NCBI GenBank assembly: GCA_027943335.1
Contig: BSBK01000970.1
Span: 2,745,501-2,809,500, forward strand
DNA length: 64,000 bases
Origin: Chamaecyparis obtusa
Lineage: Eukaryota; Streptophyta; Pinopsida; Cupressales; Cupressaceae
Direction of reading: 5' to 3'
The notes under the pieces were generated by a model. The model saw nothing but the letters and a program-made list of their open reading frames with translations, was not told where the DNA came from and made no database searches. Shown piece by piece: positions 44,961 to 56,412 of this stretch (positions are counted from its first letter, which is position 1; each line of letters starts with the position of its first letter). Made by a program: the position numbers and the translations under genes.

Positions 44961-47345
44961 AATCACCGTGCAAAGCGTAGTGGTTCAAAGAATAGTCTGT
45001 GTCTGATAAAGATGTATGGAACTGATTTGAAAGATTTTGAAAGACTAACCAATTCTGAGATAGAAACTGATTGAAAGATTTAAAGATTCAAGATTTGAGA
45101 TTTTAGGTCCTGACTGACCAAAGATAATGTCAACTATAGCAACAATGAACTGGTGATTACGAAAAAGTGTCAAAATGCCTGATTCTAAACCTTATGATTG
45201 CAAAGAAGTGAGTGACCAATTCCAGACTTGAATTTCCTTGTATGAATCATATTGGTATCACATCCTGAACCCATTAGTTACAAAGAACCAAGGAAATAAC
45301 ACTAACGAACTGATGGTTATGAAAAGCAGATACAATTTACAAGATAGATTTAGGATACCAGATTGATATGGATCTCGATGAATCTGATATGCCCCAAGAG
45401 ATAATAGATTTGCCCCAAGCGACGAGGACTTTAGATGAATCAGCAATTAGACATGGTTGTTGTCTTGATTACTGAGAGAAAGATTTAATTTTCAAATTTA
45501 GATTTACAGACTTTGAATGATGTGTAATACCATGCCCCCTTCGGGATGAAAATTGAAATCTAACAAGAAAATTCAGCGTTATAATTTAGAAGCATGTTAA
45601 TTGATTTGAGAAGTGGTTATACATGTCGGGGAATGCATTTTTGGATCATTTAGAGGTTATAGAAACCAAGTTTGACTAGGTTAAATCATGAGTTGACCAT
45701 AGTTGACCAAGTTGAAATTTTGATAGTTTGATGTAATATAATCAGTTAAGTTGAATTTTAGATTTCTGTGATGATTGAAGGTCGATTATGCAAGTAGTTA
45801 ATAATATGAATGATCTCAGATTTCAATTTTGATTCTGAAAAGGATTGTACTTGTTGTTTTGTTGGAAGAACCTTCATACAATGCTCAGTCCTTGTGTCAT
45901 GTTTAGCATTTTTGGTTTTGAAGAATCATTTAAGTGTTCAAGCAATTTGTGAGATCATGCAAAGTGCAAAATGAAATGCAAACCTAGGACCTAGGACCTA
46001 GTCACTAATCATGTGTCGATTTGTTATCATCATTGAAATTTTTAGGTAACCAGATAAATCAATACAATGCCCACTAGTTATGAAACTATAGACATATGAA
46101 TATCGATTTGTATGCGCAGGAATCAATACAACATCCACTGGTTAGGCAACCATGGACATATGAATATTGATTTCATTTTCGAAATGTCAGATTAGATATA
46201 AGCACCAAGGCACAAACACCAAGATGACCTGAATATCATGTCCATTTTGATATAGCAATTTGTATAAGCATCAGAACATAAATGTCGTCATGACTTGAAT
46301 ATGCCTTGCATTACAAACACATCAAGAAGTCAAGAGATCATTCTAAATCTAGTGTGAATTACCCGTAGTGACCCTTTATAGTTCACATCCTTAGGCAAGA
46401 TCGTGTTTCACAGTAGGAGAAAGAACTTACTCAAAAAGACAATAGTTAGATCAAACTTCCTTGAATTTTCCAAGTATCAATGGTTGAGGTATGCATGGCC
46501 ATCCAATTTGAGATAGAGGCTCTTACAGACGGACAACATTTCAATCTAGAATTTCCAAAGTTGTTAGATTTTCACACACAAGCAAAAAACAAAGAAAAGA
46601 TTATGCCCCCAGTCATCACCCTCTAAATCCTATAAAGGACATCATCGAAGAGCTCAAAGGACACAATATACAAAAATCTGAATGTGAATCAGTAAGCATA
46701 CAAGGAGATAAAAGCATGTAAAAAAAATAGATTGTTTTCAGTTTTCAGTTTTCAGTTTGATTGCATTGTTGTAGATGCAAAATCCTTTCTTAAGAGGAGA
46801 CAGATTGACTAACTTGAATAAAGATTCAAAGGACCTAATTGACTGGATATGACTCATTTGAGGTATACTAGAGATCATAGGATATGACATTGATTTCCCC
46901 CAAGTGTTAAGCATTGATAGGATATAGATGCTTGAGCTGATTGGTGTACAGATCGACTTATTGAAAATAGGAATATATAGAAACAAACTAGAAAATATGT
47001 ACAAACTAAAGCAAGACTGAAAACTGGGAAAGACCAAGATTGTGCTGATAGATGGAGCGTTTTGAAACAAGTGGCACCCATTTATCGAGTTTTCACCATC
47101 TTGGCAGAGATTCTATTTTTGCTACCAAGGTGCCTGTTTCCAAGTTTCACCAAGGCACTTTTTCTTTTTCTCATTTTTTTGTATTTTTCATTTTTTCAAT
47201 TTTTTTGTACTTTTGATAATTTTTTTATTTTGTTTTGTGAATCATCAAGGTGCCTATTGCTAGGTTTTCACCAAGATGTTCATTTTTCAGGACTTTTTCC
47301 AATTTTAAAGATTTTTTTAGGACATTTTACCATAGAATGAATGCC
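44961..47345 (-). other. Non-coding region between integrase and 3' LTR, with the shared GTGAAAACC motif
   Basis: There is no domain-bearing frame over 2.4 kb. At 47260-47285 and 47120-47150 the minus strand carries TTGGTGAAAACCTAGCAATA and TTGGTGAAACTTGGAAACAG followed by GGCACCTTG, the motif also found three times in the inner element. Sequence between is T-rich on the plus strand. Confidence 0.6.
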
Positions 47346-48276
47346 TTAGGCATAGAATTTCTTCAGATGGAGAATGTTGATTGGTTCTCAGAGCTGTTCT
47401 CCTTCAGTTGTTGAGATTTGATAGGCTCCACAGCCAAAAGTAGCAGTGATAACAAAGGGACCCGACTAGTTGGGTTCAAACTTCCCCTTGTGCTCTCTCT
47501 GTGATTGATTTTTAGGATTCTCTCTCAAGACTAGATCGCCAACCTGAAATTCTTTGTGTCTGACTTTCTTGTTGTAACCTCTAGACATTCTCTTTTGATA
47601 TACTCTGAGATGATCATACGCTGCTTGTCTTCTCTCATCTAGTAGTTCAAGTTCCTACAACCTAGACACTCTGTAGTCATCATCAATTACTAGACCATGC
47701 ATTCTGATTCTTAGTGATGGGATTTCAACCTCAATAGGTAGTACTACTTCAGACCCATAAACTAAAGTGAAAGGTGTAGCCCCAGTGGGTGTTCTGATAC
47801 TTGTTCTGTAGGCCTAGAGAGCTGGATTGATCATGAGATGCCAGTCTCTTCCTATTTTATTAACTGTACGGTGCAAGATTTTCAATAGATTCTTGTTAGA
47901 AGCCTCTGCTTGTCCATTCCTTTGAGGATAGTAGATAGATGACCAATGTTGTGTAATCTTGAATTTGGCACATAAATCATCCAAGTCTTTGTTCTTAAAT
48001 TGTCCACCATTATCTGTGACTATGGAATGTGGAATACCATACCAGCATATGATGTAGTTCAAGATGAACATAGATATTTGTTTTCCAGTTGCTTGTGTCA
48101 AAGGGACTACTTCTACCCATTTTATAAAATAATATGTAGTTGTGATTATATGGGTTATGTCCATTAGAAGAATGAGGATGTATAGCTCCTAGAAGATCAA
48201 AGGCCCATTGATCTAAAGGCCATTGTGTAGTGAAGGGAATTAGATCTCTCCCTGGAGCATGAATTAAGTTGCCATG
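47346..48276 (-). pseudogene. Integrase core and C-terminus of the Tat element (part 2)
   Basis: After NLIHAPGRDLIPF the frame reads GAIHPHSSNGH, then shifts by one base near 48160 and continues TTTYYFIKWVEVVPL. The core motifs are VTDNGGQF (second catalytic Asp) and YYPQRNGQAEASNKN (catalytic Glu). The first catalytic Asp, expected in TDYFTKW, is Tyr here. A TAG follows MINPAL. The C-terminal region (YRVSRL, GDLVLRENPKNQS, GAYQISTTEGE, HLKKFYA) ends at 47346. The enzyme is inactive as read. The start of this domain lies at 58954-59170 on the other side of the insert. Confidence 0.8.
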
Positions 48277-49193
48277 TGTATACACCTAAAAATGGTCACC
48301 TAGACTATTAGCCCCTTTTGCTAAATCAACAATTGCTTGTTCTTGATCAAATCCTAGCTCTATCATTTATTCGATTATTTTCTATGGGCTAACCATCTTA
48401 TCCTAAGTCTTTATTTAATTAAAAAGAATATTTCCTCCCCTTTTAAATAAATAAAAGCCCCCACTTTTCTTCTTATCCTAAGTTGCACAAATAAAGCATT
48501 ATTCTTATTTTATAAAAAGGGAAAAAGCACTTTTTGTCTCATATGGACACAAAAGTCAACTCTTATTTTCCTATTGGAGGATATTTGTGCACATGGATTG
48601 CTCCTCTTTTAAGCTCCACCATTGATTAAATCTTTTGCCTCTTAATCTCCATGGTCCATTCCTTCTCATTTCCTTTAAAAGGAGAGCTCTCTTCTTCATT
48701 CTAGATCCTCAACTTTTTATGCTAACTTTATGCTGCAAGATTTCTAAGTCACTTTGGAGCTTTTTGAAGATTTGGAGCATTCTTAGCATCTACATCTCAT
48801 TCTTGCATTCTTAGCTTAGCTTCATATTTATGCTTTCTTAGATTAGCTTCATTTCTATGCTCTAGATTAGCTCACATAGATTAATTAGCTTGGGTTGTAA
48901 CACTTGCATATTTCCTTTCATAGCTTAGCTTGCATTTCCATTTCTAGCATAGCATTGCATTACATTTTCATTCTTGATTCTTGAGGATATTGGCATTCTT
49001 GCCCTTGTCTTCATTGAATCTCCCATTGCATGGTTTACTAGCAAGGTTATAGGCTAAATAGCTCTAGCTGAGAGCATTCTTAAAAACCCTTGCACTCCAT
49101 GCCTAGGGAGTTATGGATCGATTTGTGAGGGCTCATTTTTGAGTTTCCTTGCATGTAATGATCCATAGAAGTGTGACACATTTGTAGCACACA
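48277..49193 (+). repeat. 5' LTR of the 48277-58953 element
   Basis: Starts TGTATACACC and ends TTTGTAGCACACA. Contains TTATTTTATAAAAAGGG (about 48505) as a TATA-like box and repeated TTAGCTT/TAGCTTAGCTT words at 48820-48950. Confidence 0.92.
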
Positions 49194-49197
49194 TTTT

Positions 49198-49215
49198 TGG
49201 CACCCACCTTGGGGT
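49198..49215 (+). other. Primer-binding-site-like sequence
   Basis: TGGCACCCACCTTGGGGT starts four bases after the LTR end. TGG at the start fits complementarity to a tRNA CCA tail. The tRNA was not identified. Confidence 0.6.
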
Positions 49216-51708
49216 AGAGTAGACTAGCTTTGTCCTTTCTTTTTCTGCATTTCCGTCATTTTTCGTCAATTTTTCGGCAAGTTTTCAGCTTAATTTTTCG
49301 TCTCTATTTTTTTGTCTCAGATTGTCGTGCGATACTTTCCAGAAGTATCATGCGATATACCTCTGTATGCATGCATGATACTTCACCTGTCAGAAGTATC
49401 GCCTGGCTATAGTAGAGAATATCACCTGGTCTTGGGCGAAGTATCGCCTGGTGCCGGGCAAAATATCGCGCGGACTGATAAGTATCGCCCTAGTATAATG
49501 CAAAGTATCGCGTGATACTGATGTCTGTACCTGGTAGTGACCTATTTTTGAGTTATTTTATCCATCTTGCAAGTTTTAGGTTCTTAGCTATCTTTTTAAA
49601 AATTTTTGAAATTTTCAGCGTTTTCAAAAATGGGTGCCCATTTTTTTTTGAAATTTTGCAAATGGTATCAAAAGTTTAAGTGTGATATATCGTTGGAAAG
49701 GTCTTTCCAAGCCTAATCCAACCATGATGGTTTCATTTTTAGATTTTATCATTTGATCAGTTATTTTTGCACATTATCTAATTTTTTCATGTACTAATCA
49801 TTGTTAGATTTTGGATTTTGATTCTCCTAACTCTTGTTGGTCTAACAAGTTGTGGTTGTAGGTGCTTCTTGCTTGAAATTTGCTAAAATCGCATGTCAAA
49901 GAGGGCTACTAATGGTTTTTGCAGGGCTTCCCTAAGCATAAAAACCAAATCAAGTGCTTGTTTAATTGCTTTCTTTATTAAGTGCGGCATATACTAGTTG
50001 TTTCCTTTCATAAGCACTTAATACCTTGTTGTAGAAATTTTGAGGTGGTAGGAGAGTATGCTCTTCACCCTTGTGGTGAAACAGAAATCTTGACCCATCT
50101 TGGGATTTTGAAAGCAAGGGGGTAATTGAATCTTTGCTTGGTGTGTTTGGGAGAGATTCTTGAGATAGGGGAGTATGCTCTTCACCCTTGTGGTGAACCA
50201 AAAACCTTGAACCTCAAGAGTTAATCCACTTTTTGTTTAGTATAAGGATCCTTTAGCGGGCCTGCTCTTGAGCAATCAAGAGGAATCACCTAAGTGGGGA
50301 CAACCTTGTCATCATTTTCCTTGGTGGCGAGTGATTCCAACTCACTATAATCTCAAGGCTATCGAGGACACAAAACCTTGGTAGACATAGTACTTATCTT
50401 CGCTTGATGTGAGTAACTTGTGGGATTGTGACCATGAGGAAAGCATTAAGCAAGAATGTTTAAGGTACTCTTGAGGCAGTGAGGTCCTAGTCCTTTATGA
50501 GGAGCAAGAGGGGTGCTATGAACGGAAACCCTTACTATGAACCATTAGATAGAGGCCACCCTATTTTAGCCGCTTAGCTTCTTGGTGCAAGGATTGATCC
50601 AAGTGGACTTACCCGGATCACCCCAAGACACTCACCATATGTGTTCCTTTGGTTGTGTTTTTGACACTTCCATGACAACGCCAATATCTCTTGTGGGCAA
50701 CCACTTGGTGTAAGGCAAGGGAGCATCAAGTTGTGGGCCACGTTGCTAAGGAATGAGCCTTGTCCTTCTAGGTAGTAATTGCTTGAATTGTCTTCGATTG
50801 TGCTATGCCCGTGTAAATGTTTTCAACATTCAAACACATGGTAGCATTCATAAGGTTTTCTATTTTGATATCACAAGTGCTTGTCTTGGCAAGGTTGCTT
50901 TTGCCCTTGTTTCAAGTGTTCTATGACATGTTTGATCACCTACCGTTTGTAAACTTGTCTTTTATCTACTATTACTGCTTGTCAAACTGAGAAATTGCAC
51001 TATCCAACCTTTGAACTTGATCAAAATGCTTTAAAACTGAGAATTTTATGTTCACTGGTCAAAAATTCATATGAATCTGCAACAGTATCGCACGCCTTAC
51101 TGAGAAATATCGCGCGATAGTTCGCGCCCTGCTATTTTATCGCACACTTTGCTGAGGTATATCGCACGATAGTTTGTGCCTTCTGGACTATCGCCCCGCT
51201 AGCCTAGAGTCTATCGTCCAACCATACTGTAGTCTATCGCCTGGCTTAAGGCGAAGTAGTGCCTAAACTGAGAAATATCACCTTGTCTGCCTAGAAAGTT
51301 TCACCCAGAATCTTTTTGCTATCTTGTTGCTGTTGCAATCTGGAGTTGCTAAACTTACACTTTAACCTATCGTAGAGTGTCTTTTTCTGTTCTTACCTAA
51401 AACTAGTTTGTTACCTACATGCTTAGATTTGTTCTAGACTGAAACAAATGAGCTAAAACTATTGGGTTTGAGTTTAACGAATGCTACTCTTGATCACTTG
51501 TCGCATCACGGTTACCTCTCTAGCTACTTGCTTATTGAGCTTCTTGCTCGTTGCCCGGCTTTAGTCAATTGATTGCTGTAAGTGCTTGAGCACTTTTTAC
51601 GAGCCATCTCTCTATTGTTCTACTTTGACAAGTGATCTTTATTAGCTTTGCTTATCTCAAATCTAAGAAACTTTGTCTCATTCTATTTGTCAACCAACAT
51701 CTCTTTTC
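49216..51708 (+). promoter_or_regulatory. Long leader with two clusters of TATCGC motifs
   Basis: There is no domain-bearing frame. Cluster 1 (about 49320-49520) has eight or more copies of AGTATCGC or relatives such as AAGTATCGCCTGG and AAATATCGCGCGG. Cluster 2 (about 51085-51300) has about eight copies such as ATATCGCGCGATAG and TATCGCCTGG. At 49686 a TATATCGTTGGAAAGGTCTT hairpin motif resembles those inside the 2697-5750 element. CTTCACCCTTGTGGTGAA occurs twice (50065, 50184). Confidence 0.6.
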
Positions 51709-53905
51709 ATGCCGATTACAACTCGGTCTCAATTTGAGCTAGGAGAGTCATCCTCCATTCAATTATACACAATTACCTTCTCCAACTAGATGTTCAAAAG
51801 CACCCATTAGCAACAACAGTTCTAGTTCTGACCAATCTGAGAATTCTAAGGCTACACCATGGTATAAAGGAGGTTTCCTCTTTTCCACATTCAAGACCCC
51901 CAAAAACACAGATAGTGTCTCACTCACTTTGACTGAACAAGAAAAATTTCAACGCTTGCAAGAACATTTTGAGCATAAAGATAATCAAGTACGCTTAGAC
52001 AAAGAACATAATCAACAAAGGATGGATGCTGCTAGACGTATGACTTATAGAGGAATGTCTTATGAGCAACCCGAGACTAGTAATCATGAGCATAGACCTC
52101 TTTTTAACAATGGCAACAATGGAAACAACACACCACCAAGATCTCCTCCAAGGCCAACTTTTTCTATGCCTTCTTCACCTCCTAGACCTCCTCCCTCTCA
52201 ACATGAGGCAGAGGCTAATGATGAGATTTCTAGTGAGGATCTTATGAGATGTGAACAAGATGTGGATTTCCAACGAATGATGCATAAGCTTTTAGAGCGT
52301 AATGGCGATCAATATTTTCAATATATGACTTCTAGAGGATACAAGCTTCCTCCTGGCTATGATGTCAGACAAATTTTCCAACAAAGAGTACCAACTAAAT
52401 TGGAAGTCCTTTAGGAAGAACTACGTCGGACAAATCAACACCTTACCCAAATGGCAATAGTAAGAGAGCCTCCAAAGGTCTCTTTCATAGAATCAATTTG
52501 TGCTCTTCCTTTTGATAAAAGTCTATACATGGTCCCATTTCCTAGGGATATTGAGGTTCCCAAATATGACAAGTATGATGGAAATGGAGATCCCCATGAC
52601 CATGTGCGTCACTTTTATGCTCTTAGTATGGACTTTCTTCATGAAGACACATTTCGTCTATGATTATTCCCTCAAAGCTTAAGAGGAAAATCTTTAGAAT
52701 GGTTTGCAAATTTGACACCTCCTTTGAAGACTTTTGATGAGTTGGCTATGCGCTTCACACAACACTATTCATACAATATCCAACAACCTATCACCATGAT
52801 AGATCTTGGTGCTTTGAGACAAAACCAAGGAGAATCATTTGCAACTTACTTACAACGTTGGAGGTCATTGTATTCTCGATATCCTCGTCAGCTACCCAAA
52901 AGAGAAAAGATTGACATTTTCGTCAACACACTTGTGCCTGAGCTATTTTATGATCTAAGGAAGCAACTGTTCTCCTCCTTCCATGACATGGTTGAAAGTG
53001 CATATCGGATTGAGGATGTAGCTATAAGAAAAGGGGATATTGTTATTAATAAAGATGCTAAAGGCAATGGTAAAGACAAGAACAAACCTTGGAATAAGAA
53101 CAAGTATGTTGTTAATGATGGGGTTGTTGATGCTCCTAAAGTTAAAGAGCCCGCTTTCAATCTCTTCAATGCTATCTATGCAGCAAAACAATAAGAAGCT
53201 AGCAACACTCACAATGCTCCTAAACCTCAATATGTAGATAAGCCTAAGAAGTCATTTCGAAAGCGAGTCTATACCAAGTTGGCAAAACCTTACGATGTGA
53301 TCCTTAAGACTTTGGTTGACAATGGATATCTTATGCTTCCTGATAAACCTGGTAACTGGGATATGATAAATAAGCCTGATTAGTGGAGAGAGGATCATTA
53401 CTGCCATTATCACAGAAACAAGGGACATCCAATAGATAATTGTTTTAGGCTTAAGGATGATATTCAGGATCTTATTGAGAACGACACAATCTCCACTGAT
53501 GGCTTAACTAAAAATTTTGATCACACAGCTTTCAAAGATCCTCTACCTAGGCATGATAAGGGGGAAACCTCTCAAACACATAAGAAGAATCATGATGCAA
53601 AGATCAATTACACGTATCCTTCTAATACGCTTGTGATTAACATGGTAGAGCCCATTGAGAGTGTTCTAATGATGAGGTCTCAAGATGATAATAACACCAA
53701 TCATGGTAAGCCAAAGTTAGTCTTGCAAACATGTGGTAGTTCATCTTCCCGAAGTGAGACACTGAATGCTGTTACTTGGGGGCAAGCCAAGATTGTCCTT
53801 AAAACTGCGCAAGATCCCAAGCAAGCTTTGCCTTCCAAACAAGTGGCTCCTTCAGCCACCCCTAGCTATGATCTTGTCCAACATTTGCAAAAGACACCAA
53901 CATAG
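51709..53905 (+). pseudogene. gag region of the inner Tat-type element, four in-frame stops
   Basis: A first ATG at 51709 (MPITTRSQFELGESSS) looks like the usual gag start, but the frame is lost soon after. From 51929 a single frame runs unbroken in phase through 53905. It has a Pro-rich part (PPRSPPRP, PPRPPPSQ), the gag core (YDGNGDPHDHVRHFYAL, SLRGKSLEWFANL, YLQRWRSLYSRYPRQLPKRE) and a zinc-knuckle-like CHYHRNKGHPIDNC. Stops at 52412 (TAG), 52661 (TGA), 53192 (TAA) and 53381 (TAG) and the last at 53903 (TAG) each fit a single C-to-T change from a Gln or Arg codon. Gag would form the particle that packages the element RNA. Confidence 0.75.
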
Positions 53906-53920
53906 ATATCTATCCTTGAG

Positions 53921-55822
53921 TTGCTTCGGTTATCCTCTTCGCATAGAGAGATTCTTGATGAGTCTCTATGTACAACATGTGTTCCCAATGACATTGATCC
54001 AGATCAATTTCAAGCTATGGTCAACCACATTTCATCTCCTCTATTTCTCTCCTTTTCTATAGAAGATGACATATCTATTGCTCACCCACATAATCTAGCT
54101 TTACACATTGAAGTTCTAGTCTACAATACCCGAGTCCGCCGAGTCCTGATAGACAATGGTGCAGGGTTAAATATTGTTTCTTTCAATGTCATACAACAAT
54201 TGGGTTTGTCAAAATTGGCTGTGGATTCCAAGAAGAAGATTACTATAAAAGCTTATGATGAAGTGGAAAGATCTTCCAAAGGTCTTGTCACGCTGCCTGT
54301 CCGAGTGGGCCCTATCATGAAAGATATTAGCTTCCAAGTATTGGACAGCCCACTCACATATAACATTTTTTTGGGTCATCCTTGGATCCATGACATGCAA
54401 GTTGTTCCTTCCACTGATCATCAGTGCGTCAAATTTCCATCCAATGGCACTGAGGTTGTGATTCCTAGAGACCATACTATTGCTATCAATGCTCTTGCTG
54501 CTACTGAAAAATTTGTTCCTCATAATGAACCTTTTGTTGATCCTAGTACGTCTCTAGCTGCTGCTGAGAAATCACTTAAGATGATGAGCCTTGGTATGGG
54601 TGAATATACACTGGGTTCCTTTGCTTCTATACCTGTTTCTCTGAGGTCATATGGGAGACCTTCTGATCAGATGAAGCCTTCCACTTCTGCTATGGTGATC
54701 TTTGATACCTTTGTTCCTTCATCCATTCCTTTAGAAGTAGAAAGAGAAGAACAAGCTATTCAAGAGTGGATCTATAGAGAGGATTCTAGAAATACTTCCA
54801 TGCTCAGTAATTCAGACACAGATACAGATGAGTCACCGCTACACACTATGGCTCAAATGGGAGATGATCTTCCTTCTACCTCACTTCTTTGGGGAGAAGA
54901 GTGTATATCTACTAATGCTATGGCTGAGGCCTCTATGTCTAGAACCTATGTGCCTAAAGAATCATTGCACTATGATAGACAATGTCGCAACATTGCACGG
55001 TTACTACAAAGAGGTGATCTATCACATAATGACATGAGTATCTCTGCTTCTCGACATCTTAAGCCTCTTCCAGAAGGTTCTTCCATGACAGATATGGATG
55101 TTGATGTAGTTCATACCTCTCGTAACCCACCTGACATAGTTGATGAGTCTCATGTCAGGTCTGATGAGTTTGTTCCACATATTGCTTTAGTGGATCATGC
55201 TGGTCCTTCTATGACAAGTCTAGATCTTAATGCTTTTGGAGCTTACCCTATAGGCTTGACCTCTCTTATCACTAGAGATGATATCCTTCACATAAATACT
55301 ATTGAACCAGTCACTTCATTTCATCTCACATCAACACCTGTTACTTCTTCCACCAAAGAACTAGCAACAAAAAAGATTGAATTAGCAATCAAACATCACG
55401 GTCATCAAGTCACAAGAAAAGAGCAATGGTCGGATGGTGAAAACCACATTGTGGTGGTATTCGCACCTAAGAAAAGTAAAAATAAAAATCTTCTCAAAAA
55501 TAATGATTCTCAAATAAAAGATGACAAGCTAATTCTCTACAAAAAAATGGTGCACTACTTCAAGCATGATCTCATATCTGTTATACTTCAGCCCATTCCT
55601 AGAGCTAAGAACAAAGTTGCTAATGCCTTGGTTACTTCGACATCCATTTTACAAATGAAAAAGAATAAATTTCACTTCATGTTCCCGGTGGATGAATTAC
55701 GCTATCCTGCTCACAAATCTTACAATCCTACCATCTTTTCATATCTTCCACCTCATATTCCTCTTGCAAATCCACCACACCATTCCTTCCGCCATCCCTT
55801 ACACTTTTCTTGTCTCTGGTGA
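53921..55822 (+). CDS. Protease region fused to an RNase H remnant (RT deleted), 633 codons open
   Basis: In phase with gag and open over 633 codons. Residues about 1-40 hold ELLRLSSSHREILDE-like linker sequence. The retropepsin is around VLIDNGAGLNIVSFNVIQQL, with Asp in DNG and the flap/second-strand part FLGHPWIHDM. A long Ser/Thr-rich spacer follows. At about 55510 the frame jumps from spacer sequence (SDGENHIVVVFAPKKSKNKN) directly to the tail of the second RNase H (KDDKLILYKKMVHYF, then IPRAKNKVANALVT). In the minus-strand relative about 500 codons of RT and RNase H lie between these points. No YxDD motif remains. A cleavage role for the protease is plausible but untested. Confidence 0.75.
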   Translation: MLRLSSSHREILDESLCTTCVPNDIDPDQFQAMVNHISSPLFLSFSIEDDISIAHPHNLALHIEVLVYNTRVRRVLIDNGAGLNIVSFNVIQQLGLSKLAVDSKKKITIKAYDEVERSSKGLVTLPVRVGPIMKDISFQVLDSPLTYNIFLGHPWIHDMQVVPSTDHQCVKFPSNGTEVVIPRDHTIAINALAATEKFVPHNEPFVDPSTSLAAAEKSLKMMSLGMGEYTLGSFASIPVSLRSYGRPSDQMKPSTSAMVIFDTFVPSSIPLEVEREEQAIQEWIYREDSRNTSMLSNSDTDTDESPLHTMAQMGDDLPSTSLLWGEECISTNAMAEASMSRTYVPKESLHYDRQCRNIARLLQRGDLSHNDMSISASRHLKPLPEGSSMTDMDVDVVHTSRNPPDIVDESHVRSDEFVPHIALVDHAGPSMTSLDLNAFGAYPIGLTSLITRDDILHINTIEPVTSFHLTSTPVTSSTKELATKKIELAIKHHGHQVTRKEQWSDGENHIVVVFAPKKSKNKNLLKNNDSQIKDDKLILYKKMVHYFKHDLISVILQPIPRAKNKVANALVTSTSILQMKKNKFHFMFPVDELRYPAHKSYNPTIFSYLPPHIPLANPPHHSFRHPLHFSCLW

Positions 55823-55825
55823 CTT

Positions 55826-56090
55826 GTATAGGAAGGGTCTAGATAGAACTCTCCTTAAGTGTCTAGAAATAGAGGAGTCAGAAAAAGTGCTAACTGAAAT
55901 CCACGATGGCATATGTGGATCACATTCTAACAATCCTTCGCTAGCTCAGACATTGCTTAGGGCTAGTTATTATTGGTCGAACTGGTTGAGACCTCCTATC
56001 ATCATAGTTGCAGCATTTGGGCCTGGGGCCTATCAGTTCTCTACATCAGAGGAAGCAGATTCTTGATGCCCATTTCTGTTTGGAGCATCC
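55826..56090 (+). pseudogene. Integrase remnant: zinc-binding start joined to the C-terminal scrap
   Basis: DLYRKGLDRTLLKCLEIEES and EIHDGICGSHSN give the His pair of the integrase zinc domain; SYYWSNW follows. The text then jumps to GPGAYQFSTSEEADS, which aligns with the integrase C-terminus of the minus-strand element (GAYQISTTEGE). The whole catalytic core is missing and the frame stops shortly after. Confidence 0.7.
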
Positions 56091-56174
56091 TTTGTACATA
56101 TTTTATGATCCTGAAAAAATACCAAAAAAATTCATATATGATGCTGAAAAAATCATAAAAATCATAAAAAGTAC

Positions 56175-56412
56175 TAAAAAAATGAGCGTCCTAGTGAAAA
56201 CCTAGCAATAGGCGCTTTGATGTCTCACCCAAAAAAAAATCAAAAAATTCAAAAAATAAAAATAAAAAATAAAAAATTGAAAAAGTGCCTTAGTGAAAAC
56301 CTGGAAACAGGCGCCTTGGTAGCAAAAATACAAAAAAATTTATAAAAAGTCTTGAAAAAATTGCAATAAATCTATCAAGTGGTGAAAACCTGGAAATAGG
56401 CGCTACTTGAGA
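56175..56412 (+). repeat. Triple GTGAAAACCTGGAAACAGGCGC motif downstream of integrase
   Basis: Three copies occur at about 56193 (AGTGAAAACCTAGCAATAGG), 56295 (AGTGAAAACCTGGAAACAGG) and 56382 (GGTGAAAACCTGGAAATAGG). Each is followed by CGC and spaced by A-rich filler. The minus-strand Tat element carries two copies in the equivalent place. Confidence 0.8.
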
